DNA of 64,000 nucleotides. Source: Sphingomonadales bacterium UBA656 (GTDB lineage Bacteria > Pseudomonadota > Alphaproteobacteria > Sphingomonadales > Sphingomonadaceae). Of this stretch, positions 8,176 through 24,576 are shown piece by piece. Position 1 is the first letter of the stretch. Each line of letters starts with the position of its first letter. Where the stretch lies: assembly GCA_002299895.1 (NCBI GenBank), contig DBOC01000015.1, positions 62,001 through 126,000 of the forward strand, read 5' to 3'. The notes beneath the pieces were generated by a model, which was not told the DNA's origin, made no database searches, and saw nothing but the letters and a program-made list of their open reading frames with translations. Both the position numbers and the translations under genes were made by a program.

Positions 8176-10290
8176 ATGTTTGGTTTGAAAATTCGGCGGG
8201 CGTTGCTGGCCACAGCAGCCGCTCTTCTGTCTGTGCCTGGCGTTGCTCATGCGAATGTCGATAACCCAAACCCTGACTTGTCGGTGAAACCAACGGGTAA
8301 CCGTAAATTCGACCCTGAGTTTTTTGCAACTTATGCGCCTGTGACTGCACTCGATATGGTCCGACGTATTCCCGGTTTTTCCATCGATCAACGTGAAGGT
8401 CGTCGGGGTTTTGGTGAAAATGCAGGCAATGTTCTGATTGACGGTGATCGCCCCTCAACCAAATCTGATGACATTGCGACGATCCTCTCCCGAATAGCTG
8501 CAAGCCAAGTCGCGTTCATATTGCTTTCGGAGCAAGCGGGCGCAGACACCGAAACGCAAGGCAAGGGGCAAGTGGTTAATATCGTCCGCAAGCCCACCGC
8601 AAAGGTTAATGGGACATATGAGGCCACCATGGTGGCGGGAACGCGTTATGGTTTTCAGCCGTCACTTAATACATCGGCAACCTTGCGCCGTGGCGACACT
8701 AGCTATGAGGTAAATTTTTCGTCTCATTCGGAGCGTTTGCGGGGTTATGGTCCAGAAGATTTTAAGACAGGTTCTGCTACGCTTGTTGAGCGCCGCCTTT
8801 ACAGCGGTAATGGCGGCAATGACGAAGCCGCGCTTGGGGGAGCCATTAAAACAAGAATAAGAGGGGCAAAGCTCAACCTCAATGGGCAAGTCCGCTGGGA
8901 TGACAAGTTTGACATTCGCTATGCAGATTATTCGAATGCCGCGGGGGAGCGTACTGGCAAAGAATTGTTGAGGCGCGACGGCCCAATCGGCGACTTGAGT
9001 TACGAGTTGGGCGGAGACATCGAATTTTCTGCGTTCCCGAAAACCAATACCAAAATTGTAGCGTTATACCGCACTGGCGATGAAAGCAGCTTCAGTAGCA
9101 TCGAAACCGCTCGCATCTCTCAGCCAGTCTCATTGTTCGAAACACGCAGCCAAAACACGCCCACAGAAGCCGTTTTACGCTTACAGAATGATTTGGGTGG
9201 ATTGGGTAGGCATGCGGTCCAATTTGGCGCTGAGATGGCTTATAATCGCTTAGATGCACGCTTCATTGTCACAAACTCGGTAGCTGGCGCTGTCACAAAC
9301 TTCCCAGCATCAAATGTGTTAGTCCAAGAAACGCGCTTTGAACCTTTTTTCAGCGATGTGTGGACACTTGGCCCTGCATGGAAGATTGAAGCTGGCGCAA
9401 TCGTCGAGTTGTCGAAACTGACCCTGTCCGGTGATAGCACAGCGGAACGTAGTTTTAACTTTATAAAGCCCCGCGCAATCGCGACTTGGACGATTAGTCC
9501 CCAAACTACATTGGAATTGCGGGCCGAGCGCCAGGTGGCACAATTGAACTTTAATGAGTTTGCGACATCGGTGGACGTTACTGTCGGCAATCAGGTGGAT
9601 GCCGGTAATGCCGATCTCGTGCCGGAAAAAACCACGACTTTGTCTGCGCTTATCCGGTATAAATTTTCGGACCGTGGCAGCGTCCAGTTTAGCGGCGACT
9701 ATCAGCTTGTCAGCGATACCCAAGATTTGGTTCCTATTACAGTTCGCGATGCAGGTGGCAATATTACGGCCCAATTTGATGGTACTGGCAACATCGGTAA
9801 AAGCACAAAGTGGAATGGTGAGTTAGAAGTCACGCTGCCGTTGGATTGGTTGACTAAGCCTATTGGCTTTGCAGGTATCGAGGTCCGCTATGTTGGCCAT
9901 TATCATGGCAGCCGCGTCACAGACCCTGTAACGGGCCTTAACCGACGCGTGTCGCACCGGCCATTATGGCATCAGGATTTGGATATCCGTCATGATATCG
10001 CGGGTTTGGGGATCGTCTATGGCGCGTCGTTCCGCGTTCAGGACGCTAATTATGATTATTTTTTCAATGAAAAGCGCCGACAGCAAGAGGGTACCCGCGC
10101 CACGATTTTTATGGAGTATAGCAAGTTTAAATTGGGAACGATCCGATTTCAAGTAACCGATATGGCAGGGTTCCGACGTGACCGTTTCATCTATGTCGGC
10201 ACACGGGCATCGGGCACTTTGGAGCAAATTGTGAACCGTGAGCGCCGTTTGGACCCGTTGTTGCAACTGTCGTTGTCGGGCAAATTCTAG
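8176..10290 (+). CDS. TonB-dependent outer-membrane receptor
   Basis: Outer-membrane beta-barrel that imports a bound ligand using TonB-ExbB-ExbD energy. Residues 1-27 are a cleavable signal peptide (AHA then N). The plug domain spans roughly 45-140, with NVLIDGDRPSTK and IEIL-like IAFILLSE elements, and the remaining residues form the barrel, ending in LSLSGKF with the C-terminal Phe needed for barrel assembly. 704 residues, on the short side for the family. GGGAGG is well placed ahead of the ATG. The gene is monocistronic: its own promoter lies upstream and a strong terminator follows. No TonB, ferric reductase or sugar-use gene is adjacent, so the ligand is unknown. Confidence 0.9.
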   Translation: MFGLKIRRALLATAAALLSVPGVAHANVDNPNPDLSVKPTGNRKFDPEFFATYAPVTALDMVRRIPGFSIDQREGRRGFGENAGNVLIDGDRPSTKSDDIATILSRIAASQVAFILLSEQAGADTETQGKGQVVNIVRKPTAKVNGTYEATMVAGTRYGFQPSLNTSATLRRGDTSYEVNFSSHSERLRGYGPEDFKTGSATLVERRLYSGNGGNDEAALGGAIKTRIRGAKLNLNGQVRWDDKFDIRYADYSNAAGERTGKELLRRDGPIGDLSYELGGDIEFSAFPKTNTKIVALYRTGDESSFSSIETARISQPVSLFETRSQNTPTEAVLRLQNDLGGLGRHAVQFGAEMAYNRLDARFIVTNSVAGAVTNFPASNVLVQETRFEPFFSDVWTLGPAWKIEAGAIVELSKLTLSGDSTAERSFNFIKPRAIATWTISPQTTLELRAERQVAQLNFNEFATSVDVTVGNQVDAGNADLVPEKTTTLSALIRYKFSDRGSVQFSGDYQLVSDTQDLVPITVRDAGGNITAQFDGTGNIGKSTKWNGELEVTLPLDWLTKPIGFAGIEVRYVGHYHGSRVTDPVTGLNRRVSHRPLWHQDLDIRHDIAGLGIVYGASFRVQDANYDYFFNEKRRQQEGTRATIFMEYSKFKLGTIRFQVTDMAGFRRDRFIYVGTRASGTLEQIVNRERRLDPLLQLSLSGKF

Positions 10291-10330
10291 GCCTCGATAT
10301 CCATTTGATTGGGGCAAAGCGCGCCAACAA

Positions 10331-10363
10331 AAAACCCGCCGGAATCGCTTCCGGCGGGTTTTT
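10331..10363. terminator. Bidirectional intrinsic terminator (TonB receptor / rpoC)
   Basis: A perfect 12-bp stem AACCCGCCGGAA (10333-10344) and its complement (10349-10360) with the loop TCGC, flanked by A-tract and T-tract. It lies between the convergent receptor gene and rpoC and can stop transcription from either side. Confidence 0.92.
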
Positions 10364-10383
10364 GCTTATCTTGAAAGCGAAGT

Positions 10384-14664
<4,281 letters not shown>

Positions 14665-14716
14665 TTTCTTTTCCTCATTGGGCATGTGCCCATGAAAACC
14701 TAAAGGCGGGGGCAGG

Positions 14717-14736
14717 GGGCGGACCGAAATCCGCCC
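14717..14736. other. Hairpin in the rpoB-rpoC intergenic region
   Basis: GGGCGGA (14717-14723) and TCCGCCC (14730-14736) form a perfect 7-bp stem with a 6-nt loop. On the minus strand it follows the rpoB stop. No T-run follows, so it is more likely an RNA-stability or pausing element than a terminator. Confidence 0.4.
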
Positions 14737-14745
14737 ATCTCTGCT

Positions 14746-18903
<4,158 letters not shown>

Positions 18904-19098
18904 AAGGTGCTTTGCCTCAGTTAGAAATGTCAGTCGCGACGTGCCATTCCACAGACAAGAAAAGGCCGCATAGCAGTGGACCGAAGAATCGGGTCCTGCC
19001 GTGCAGCCGTTTCGCGTATGTGAAAACCCATATCCATCAATGCGTTAGCCAAGTTGCGCGACGACAAGGCCATTCCCGATGGGCTGGATGTTGAGGGC

Positions 19099-19127
19099 CG
19101 TATAGGCCGCGGTTTCTTAAGGGTCAA
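19099..19127 (-). promoter_or_regulatory. Predicted rpoB promoter
   Basis: Read on the minus strand: TTGACC (19127-19122), 17-nt spacer, TATACG (19104-19099). Both hexamers and the spacing are identical to the promoter in front of tRNA-Gln in this window, which supports a strong housekeeping promoter. Confidence 0.6.
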
Positions 19128-19286
19128 GCCTGACCTGAACCAGAAAGCGCTGCGTTTCATGAGCGGAAATTTATGCTAACTTACCACACAAATCATTGTA
19201 CCGTTCATCCATAATATTCATTGCACTGCAAACTCTAGTCTCGCGCGCGCCACCTCACATAGTCACCTACAGGCGTTCCGCCATGC

Positions 19287-19314
19287 TTGATGGCGCGGGG
19301 CGGCCCTGCTAGGG
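19287..19314 (+). promoter_or_regulatory. Predicted lepA promoter with very short leader
   Basis: TTGATG (19287-19292), 16 nt, CTAGGG (19309-19314). The -10-like box ends 7 nt before the ATG, so the transcript would start at or beside the start codon. No Shine-Dalgarno is visible. Confidence 0.35.
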
Positions 19315-19321
19315 GCGCTGC

Positions 19322-21139
19322 ATGACTGAACTTTCTCTCATCCGTAATTTTTCCATTATCGCGCATATCGACCATGGGAAGTCGACCCTGGCCGACCGGT
19401 TGATTCAACAGACGGGCGGGTTGACCGCGCGGGAAATGACGAGCCAAGTCCTTGATAATATGGACATTGAGAAAGAGCGCGGCATCACCATTAAGGCGCA
19501 AACCGTCCGCCTAGATTACACCGCACAAGACGGCGTTACATATCAGCTTAACCTGATGGACACCCCCGGCCATGTGGACTTCGCTTATGAAGTCAGCCGC
19601 AGCCTCGCCGCCTGCGAAGGCGCGCTTTTGGTCGTGGACGCGGCGCAAGGGGTGGAGGCGCAAACGCTCGCCAACGTCTATCAATCAATTGAGCATGACC
19701 ATGAAATCGTGCCCGTCATCAACAAGATCGATTTGCCCGCCGCCGAAGTCGACAAGGTCAAGGCCGAGATTGAGGATATTATCGGTCTGCCCGCCGACGA
19801 CGCCGTGTTGACCAGCGCTAAATCGGGCATCGGCATCGGTGAGGTGCTTGAGGCCGTGGTCACCCGCATCCCGCCGCCAAAGGGCGACCGCAACGCGCCG
19901 TTGAAGGCGATGCTCGTCGATAGCTGGTATGACCCCTATTTGGGCGTGGTCATCCTGATCCGCGTCATTGATGGCGTGATCAAAAAGGGCCAAGAAATTC
20001 AGTTCATGGCCGCGGGCACAAAGCATTTGGTCGACCGCGTCGGCTGCATGCGGCCCAAGCTCGAGATTTTACCCGAAATCGCCGCGGGCGAGGTGGGCAT
20101 CATCACCGCGCAGATTAAGGAAGTCGCGCAAACCCGCGTCGGCGACACTATTACCGATGCGAAGCGCCCCGCCGCTGAACCGCTCCCCGGCTTTAAAGAA
20201 GTGCAGCCCGTGGTATTCTGCGGCCTGTTCCCGACCGACGCCGCCGACTTTGAAAAGCTCCGCGAAAGCATCAGCAAGCTGCGCCTCAACGACGCATCAT
20301 TCAGCTTCGAAACCGAAAGCAGCGCCGCCTTGGGCTTTGGCTTCCGCTGTGGTTTCCTTGGGCTGCTCCATTTGGAAATCATTCAAGAGCGCCTGACGCG
20401 CGAATTTGACCTCGACCTTATCACCACCGCGCCGTCGGTGGTCTATAAATTGAAGCTCAGCCGCAGCAAGACCGAGGATGCGCGGGATATGGAGCTGCAC
20501 AACCCCGCCGACATGCCCGACGTCAACCGCATTGACGAAATTCAGGAGCCATGGATCCAGGCGACGATTTACTGCCCCGATGAATATCTCGGCTCCATCT
20601 TGAAATTGTGCCAAGACCGGCGCGGCGTGCAAAAGCAGCTGACCTATGTCGGTGGCCGGGCGCAGATCGTCTACGAATTGCCGTTGAACGAGGTGGTGTT
20701 CGACTTTTACGATCGGCTAAAGAGCATCAGCCGTGGCTATGCCTCGTTCGATTATCACCAGATCGGCCACCGCGAAGGCGACCTTGTGAAGATGAGCATC
20801 ATGGTCAATGGCGACCCGGTCGACGCGTTGAGCATGATCGTCCACCGTGGCACCGCAGAATCGCGCGGCCGCGGCATGTGCGAACGCCTAAAAGACCTCA
20901 TCCCGCGCCATTTGTTCAAAATCCCCGTGCAAGCGGCCATCGGCGGCAAAGTCATCGCCCGCGAAACCATCGCCGCGATGCGCAAGGACGTGACCGCAAA
21001 ATGCTATGGCGGCGACATCAGCCGCAAGAAAAAGCTGCTGGAAAAGCAGAAAAAGGGCAAGGCACGGATGCGCGAGTATGGCAATGTGAGCATCCCGCAG
21101 GAAGCGTTTATTGCCGCGCTGCGGATGGGGGAGGAGTAG
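19322..21139 (+). CDS. lepA: Elongation factor 4 (back-translocating GTPase LepA)
   Basis: Ribosome-bound GTPase that acts on stalled or mistranslocated ribosomes and helps 30S maturation. The G1 motif is AHIDHGKST (residues 14-22), followed by the switch segment [17 protein letters not shown] and NKIDLP. The EF-G-like domains follow and the LepA-specific C-terminal domain is rich in Lys/Arg ([19 protein letters not shown]) and ends at residue 605, the usual length. The stop is followed by a 123-bp gap carrying a long imperfect palindrome before the convergent unknown gene. Confidence 0.97.
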   Translation: MTELSLIRNFSIIAHIDHGKSTLADRLIQQTGGLTAREMTSQVLDNMDIEKERGITIKAQTVRLDYTAQDGVTYQLNLMDTPGHVDFAYEVSRSLAACEGALLVVDAAQGVEAQTLANVYQSIEHDHEIVPVINKIDLPAAEVDKVKAEIEDIIGLPADDAVLTSAKSGIGIGEVLEAVVTRIPPPKGDRNAPLKAMLVDSWYDPYLGVVILIRVIDGVIKKGQEIQFMAAGTKHLVDRVGCMRPKLEILPEIAAGEVGIITAQIKEVAQTRVGDTITDAKRPAAEPLPGFKEVQPVVFCGLFPTDAADFEKLRESISKLRLNDASFSFETESSAALGFGFRCGFLGLLHLEIIQERLTREFDLDLITTAPSVVYKLKLSRSKTEDARDMELHNPADMPDVNRIDEIQEPWIQATIYCPDEYLGSILKLCQDRRGVQKQLTYVGGRAQIVYELPLNEVVFDFYDRLKSISRGYASFDYHQIGHREGDLVKMSIMVNGDPVDALSMIVHRGTAESRGRGMCERLKDLIPRHLFKIPVQAAIGGKVIARETIAAMRKDVTAKCYGGDISRKKKLLEKQKKGKARMREYGNVSIPQEAFIAALRMGEE

Positions 21140-21180
21140 AGGCCCGGCTTACGCCCAGTCTCTTTTCTCATACGTCATCA

Positions 21181-21218
21181 TCCTGAAATCTCTTGACCGC
21201 TGGTCATTTCATTCAGGA
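21181..21218. other. Palindromic element downstream of lepA
   Basis: TCCTGAA (21181-21187) pairs with TTCAGGA (21212-21218), and GACC (21195-21198) pairs with GGTC (21202-21205) around nearly the same centre. It sits at the junction between lepA and the AT-rich island and may be a weak terminator for either side. Confidence 0.4.
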
Positions 21219-21262
21219 ATCTTACTTATACGCAACTTGAATATCAATAACTTAAACCAACT

Positions 21263-22324
21263 TCAGGATGGAGCCAAATCGCCGTGCTGTGATTTAGGAC
21301 ATCGTAAGGCAGTTGAAACAATGAAGGTTGCTGGTTCATCGACATAAATAGCGATAAACCTCGCGAGATGTTTAGGTTTGAACATGCGTTCAACTTCAAT
21401 CTCATTCTTTAGCTCAATGAGAATGTTTGGAGCCACAAAGATAGCCCCGTTTGCAACTAATTCCGCACCTTGCGCCGGCATACTATTAATCCGCGATACG
21501 GCACAGATATTACTGACTGGAGTGATAGCTTCGAAAAAAACACTCATCCTCACATGCAACAATCCGTCTTCGACAATTGTAGGCAAGCTGGTAAATGACC
21601 TGATAATACCGATCAAATACAAAACAAAAAGTGCACCAAAAGCTAAATGAGCAATTACGATCCAAGAAGAAAGTGAGCTAAGCAATATATGAACTACAGA
21701 GAGTTCCACTAAAGCTATGGCGAGCAAAGCGATCAGCACCGGTCTTGCTTCAAAGTGATTTGTAAATGCCCTTGAACAGGCAGTGGGTTGCGCAGCTGGC
21801 TGACGTCCTGGCCAAAATGCAAAAGAGATGACACGTAAATCTCGAACAAGCACAGTGCCCATTCCCAAAGGCAACCAAGTGTCAAGCCAATGTTCCAAAG
21901 ACTGTTTCTTGCCATTTATGGTCAGATGCTGTGGTTTTCGTTTGAGCGTTACTAAACCAGATACGATATATAGCCCGATGGTGCTGGTAAGCAACATGAT
22001 CAGTGGCGTAGCGGACATCAATCCGTCCCGCAGAATGGATATGCTAGATATTGCCATCAGAACAGCAGCGCCAGCAGCGGAGCGGGCAAGTACATGAGAA
22101 GCTGAGAACACGGACAAGCCTGCATTTTGTCCCCGAATTCTAAAAACTACGGTAAGGAAAAACCATACTGTCCATATGGGCCAGTTGAATGAGCCCGGTT
22201 CTAAATCTTTCGCGGTAGTCCTATAAATCCAGAGCAACGCAATGGTCGCCGTTAATACCTGCCAGCCTTTGATTTGTGCTGACTTGGGCGCCCTTTTAGG
22301 CGACGCAAGATGTTGTCCTGTCAT
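21263..22324 (-). CDS. Polytopic membrane protein of unknown function, last gene of the AT-rich cluster
   Basis: 353 residues, family not recognised. Hydrophobic segments at about 21-36, 48-63, 79-98, 104-127, 195-216 and 219-243 suggest six membrane helices. The last 100 residues are soluble and beta-rich (alternating hydrophobic residues from about 255 to 350); by pattern they could form a PH-like fold, which is a guess. There is no Walker motif, peptidase motif or transporter signature. Its ATG follows the upstream TAG stop with no intervening base, so translation is coupled. Its position after two related soluble proteins and a small hydrophobic peptide suggests it anchors, exports or protects against a product of the cluster. 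Confidence 0.75.
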   Translation of the reverse strand: MTGQHLASPKRAPKSAQIKGWQVLTATIALLWIYRTTAKDLEPGSFNWPIWTVWFFLTVVFRIRGQNAGLSVFSASHVLARSAAGAAVLMAISSISILRDGLMSATPLIMLLTSTIGLYIVSGLVTLKRKPQHLTINGKKQSLEHWLDTWLPLGMGTVLVRDLRVISFAFWPGRQPAAQPTACSRAFTNHFEARPVLIALLAIALVELSVVHILLSSLSSWIVIAHLAFGALFVLYLIGIIRSFTSLPTIVEDGLLHVRMSVFFEAITPVSNICAVSRINSMPAQGAELVANGAIFVAPNILIELKNEIEVERMFKPKHLARFIAIYVDEPATFIVSTALRCPKSQHGDLAPS

Positions 22325-23227
22325 CTAAAACCTAGAATATTCTCGGGCAGCGTTCCCGATGGCGAGGCGCTCATTAAGGTAGGCAATTTTACCGATATCT
22401 GTTTTCATCAAAAGCGGAGCACATGCATCGGGTTCGATCTCGCTAAGCACCTGAAACGCTGCAGCACGTGTACGGGGGCAATCGAAATGACGGACAAAAT
22501 CGGATAATATCTCGACGGAGTTACTGTCATTTACGGCTCTGAATACGTCAACCAGAAAAAGGCGGTTTGAATGAAGGTCTCCTGCGCCACCAACAATCTT
22601 GTTAGTGTTTACGTCAAACACATACTGAGGTATGAGGTCATAATCGGGATCTGAAAGACTTAGATTCAAAGACACTGACATCTCCGACGGTGTATGTTGA
22701 ACGTGAATATCTCTACTTTGCCGATAAAAAATCATACGTCCGGGGCTCAGAATAGCCTCTGTTTTTTCTGATATTTCAACATTTTCACCAGCTGCTCCTG
22801 TCACTCGACTTGCGTCGTATTCGTATATGTCTGTCGGATAGCCAGGCCCATAATAACCTACTGTCAGGAGTTGAAAATTGTGATCATGAGGAATTTCATA
22901 AGCAAAAAGCTTTTGTTCAAACTCTAGCGTTTTTGACGATGGTGCGAGCGGCATCCAGATGTTAGACCTAATATAAAAGCGATTATTGTTAGCTAGCTCA
23001 AGCGATTGAGGTTGATACTTATCTCTTTCATCACCAGACCAATATGACTTAAGCCGTTCATTATACCGTTTAATTAGAAAACTTCGATCATTAGCAAGTG
23101 CACGAAGAATCCAAGAATTTTCCCAAATCGCTTCGACACTATTTTCACGGATCAGTTCGCCTGCTAGCGCCAAACACTCTTCCGGCCCGATTGTTCGTGT
23201 TTCATCTAAATCAGCAATGAGTACCAT
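22325..23227 (-). CDS. Unknown protein with cupin-like metal site and HEAT-like C-terminus
   Basis: 300 residues from the ATG at 23227; an ATG two codons earlier touches the GGAGG directly, whereas 23227 is 6 nt from it. That GGAGG overlaps the end of the upstream gene, so translation is coupled. Residues 110-136 contain IPHDHNFQLLTVGY and GPGYPTDIYEYD, and residues 172-190 contain RDIHVQH then SVSLNLSL. His114, His116 and His175/178 are arranged as in cupin or JmjC-like beta-barrels that bind Fe(II) or another metal. Residues 220-285 are helical and resemble one or two HEAT repeats. I infer a metal-dependent enzyme; no reaction can be assigned. Its composition is more AT-rich than the core genes on either side. 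Confidence 0.75.
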   Translation of the reverse strand: MVLIADLDETRTIGPEECLALAGELIRENSVEAIWENSWILRALANDRSFLIKRYNERLKSYWSGDERDKYQPQSLELANNNRFYIRSNIWMPLAPSSKTLEFEQKLFAYEIPHDHNFQLLTVGYYGPGYPTDIYEYDASRVTGAAGENVEISEKTEAILSPGRMIFYRQSRDIHVQHTPSEMSVSLNLSLSDPDYDLIPQYVFDVNTNKIVGGAGDLHSNRLFLVDVFRAVNDSNSVEILSDFVRHFDCPRTRAAAFQVLSEIEPDACAPLLMKTDIGKIAYLNERLAIGNAAREYSRF

Positions 23228-23239
23228 GACCATCCTCCA

Positions 23240-24070
23240 TCAGGCAGAAATTTGAGACATTGTTGAAGTGGCTGCCGCGCGCACATGTTCGTGCCTATCA
23301 AAACAAGCCTTTTTAACCAATTCGATACCCACGTTCTCGTCTATAGAAAAAATAGACCGAATAGCTCGCCACCGAACAAAATGTAGCTCATGTTTTGCGA
23401 AAGGGAGAAGGTACTCTATTGAACTTTGATTAGCTATATCAGCCAAAAGATCAAAAATTGTAGTTAAATTACTCGACATTGGATCAACCGGAGTAATTCC
23501 AAATGTTTCCATTGTTGATCTATCGAAGTTTATCTGAAACGGTCTTATCGGGTTTGAGTTAACTCTTAGAGAAAATGACTTCTCTTTATCATTCTCATTT
23601 ATAATATCAAAAATTTCACCGCGTCCAGATTTTTGCGCGATACTGAATGGTTTTAAAAATTCACGAGTTGAAAATTCAATTTTTGATTTTTTGTCGAATT
23701 TATCAAAAGCATTCTCATCGATTAACCTATATCTATCAATTGTGTAACCAGATCCGGATATTGGCGATTGAAAAGAAAAAATAGGCGTCATGTACAGAAA
23801 TTCTGATTTATTGCTGTGACCTATAACTATCCAATTACTATTTTTTGAGCTATGTAGTGAAATAAAAGTTCCAGTAATTAAATATAAATTTGTTTGAGAG
23901 GTTCTTTCTAATACAGATTTTAAAACAGAATTCATTTTATCAATATAAAATCTTTTAATTAATATATTTTTGAATATTGGCATAGCAGAATGAAATGAAT
24001 GATCGTCAATTTTTCCTTCAATCATTTTTGCATCGAATTCCGCCACGGCTTCGTCAAATTCACTGTACAT
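23240..24070 (-). CDS. Unknown protein related to its downstream neighbour but lacking the putative metal ligands
   Basis: 276 residues, family not recognised. The same layout as the next gene can be traced: a G-S-GYTIDRY segment (106-114) matches GPGYPTDIY, a DI-x-N stretch before SFSLRV (155-170) matches DIHVQHTP then SVSLNL, and residues 205-276 form HEAT-like helices (YLLPFAKHELHFVRWRAIRS, then DRHEHVRAAATSTM). The positions of the neighbour's HDH and HVQH histidines hold other residues here (NKS and INEN), so this could be a non-catalytic partner. Extremely AT-rich: 23 G or C in the 120 bases 23881-24000. ATG at 24070 with a weak GGAA site; it follows the peptide gene by 60 bp. Confidence 0.75.
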   Translation of the reverse strand: MYSEFDEAVAEFDAKMIEGKIDDHSFHSAMPIFKNILIKRFYIDKMNSVLKSVLERTSQTNLYLITGTFISLHSSKNSNWIVIGHSNKSEFLYMTPIFSFQSPISGSGYTIDRYRLIDENAFDKFDKKSKIEFSTREFLKPFSIAQKSGRGEIFDIINENDKEKSFSLRVNSNPIRPFQINFDRSTMETFGITPVDPMSSNLTTIFDLLADIANQSSIEYLLPFAKHELHFVRWRAIRSIFSIDENVGIELVKKACFDRHEHVRAAATSTMSQISA

Positions 24071-24091
24071 AAATATTCCGTTTCAGTGACT

Positions 24092-24117
24092 GGACGGCGA
24101 GATGAATCCCACCGTCC
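24092..24117 (-). other. Hairpin between the small-peptide gene and the downstream cluster
   Basis: GGACGG (24092-24097) and CCGTCC (24112-24117), 6-bp perfect stem with a 14-nt loop, just after the peptide stop codon and before the next start. No T-run follows. It could reduce read-through or protect the 3' end of the peptide message. Confidence 0.4.
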
Positions 24118-24130
24118 GAGAGTAAAAATA

Positions 24131-24274
24131 CTAGCTCAATGCGATTGCAATTCCCCATAATATCGCAATGAGAAGCGTAGATTCATTGGCTCCCGATTTT
24201 CCAACAGGAGTTTCTAGCTCAGCGAAGGCGCTAAGACGGCTTTTTGGCTGAGCGATTTTTGTCCATTCCATCAT
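24131..24274 (-). CDS. 47-residue peptide with hydrophobic C-terminal segment, first gene of the cluster
   Basis: A 47-residue reading frame beginning MMEWTKIAQPKSRL at 24274. AAGGAG (24287-24282) lies 7 nt upstream, the best ribosome-binding site in the cluster, which supports real translation. The first 20 residues are polar and basic; residues 21-32 hold ETPVGKSGANES; residues 33-47 (TLLIAILWGIAIALS) are strongly hydrophobic and end the protein. It could be the precursor of a modified peptide (leader plus hydrophobic core) or a single-pass membrane micro-protein. No lanthipeptide, lasso or YcaO-type modification gene is nearby. Not similar to any family I know. Confidence 0.6.
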   Translation of the reverse strand: MMEWTKIAQPKSRLSAFAELETPVGKSGANESTLLIAILWGIAIALS

Positions 24275-24294
24275 TTTGATACTCCTTATCCAAA

Positions 24295-24316
24295 TGTCCG
24301 ACCTTATCGTCGGGCA
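24295..24316 (-). promoter_or_regulatory. Hairpin or operator-like palindrome upstream of the small-peptide gene
   Basis: On the minus strand TGCCCGAC and GTCGGACA form an 8-bp stem with one G-T pair and a 6-nt loop, ending 7 nt before the AAGGAG of the peptide gene. It could be an RNA leader hairpin or a protein-binding dyad. Confidence 0.4.
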
Positions 24317-24540
24317 TGCTGAAGGAAGCAAATAAAATGCAAAAGATACAGCAGGTTCGTTTCGTATACTAATCGTTGGTATATCAAAAATGGATCGCGC
24401 GCGCCGAACGGCGTCTCGCGCGGGCGTGCATATTTGGTTTGCCGTGCATCGAACGACAAGCGGGATAGGCCTCAGCCTGCGGCGGGACGTCGATCATTTT
24501 CCCCATCTGCATTCGCCCCACATAAACCCCAATTCTCTGA

Positions 24541-24568
24541 CTGACAGCGCGCGCTTGGTCTGCTACGC
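24541..24568 (+). promoter_or_regulatory. Predicted ABC-F gene promoter with very short leader
   Basis: CTGACA (24541-24546), 16 nt, CTACGC (24563-24568), ending 8 nt before the ATG. No Shine-Dalgarno is visible. Confidence 0.3.
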
Positions 24569-24576
24569 GGCCCGGC

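Larger units (their letters stand above)
18904..19321. other. rpoB leader and rpoB/lepA divergent promoter region
   Basis: 418 bp without a convincing gene. On the minus strand it holds the rpoB promoter (19099-19127) and an approximately 190-nt untranslated leader; on the plus strand it ends in a short-leader promoter for lepA (19287-19314). The stretch 19160-19240 is AT-rich. No ribosomal protein gene or remnant of one is seen. Confidence 0.6.
24275..24576. other. Intergenic region between the AT-rich cluster and the ABC-F gene
   Basis: About 300 bp between divergent genes. The left part (24275-24385) is AT-rich and contains the hairpin above and a GTATAC palindrome at 24366-24371; the right part (24390-24576) is GC-rich like the host genome. 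The switch in base composition near 24385-24395 probably marks one edge of the acquired island. The ABC-F promoter is at the right end. No further gene is seen. Confidence 0.5.

Noticed and set aside
18930..19160. Open frame of 76 codons upstream of rpoB on the minus strand
   Set aside because: The predicted rpoB promoter lies inside it, it has no ribosome-binding site, and the product resembles no ribosomal protein or other family.
21263..24316. Prophage or transposon carrying the AT-rich cluster
   Set aside because: No integrase, transposase, phage gene, terminal inverted repeat or flanking direct repeat could be seen.
21263..24331. Lanthipeptide, lasso-peptide, YcaO or radical-SAM cluster of a known class
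   Set aside because: None of the signature enzymes (LanM, lasso cyclase/protease, YcaO, CxxxCxxC radical SAM) is encoded; the cluster is better left unclassified.
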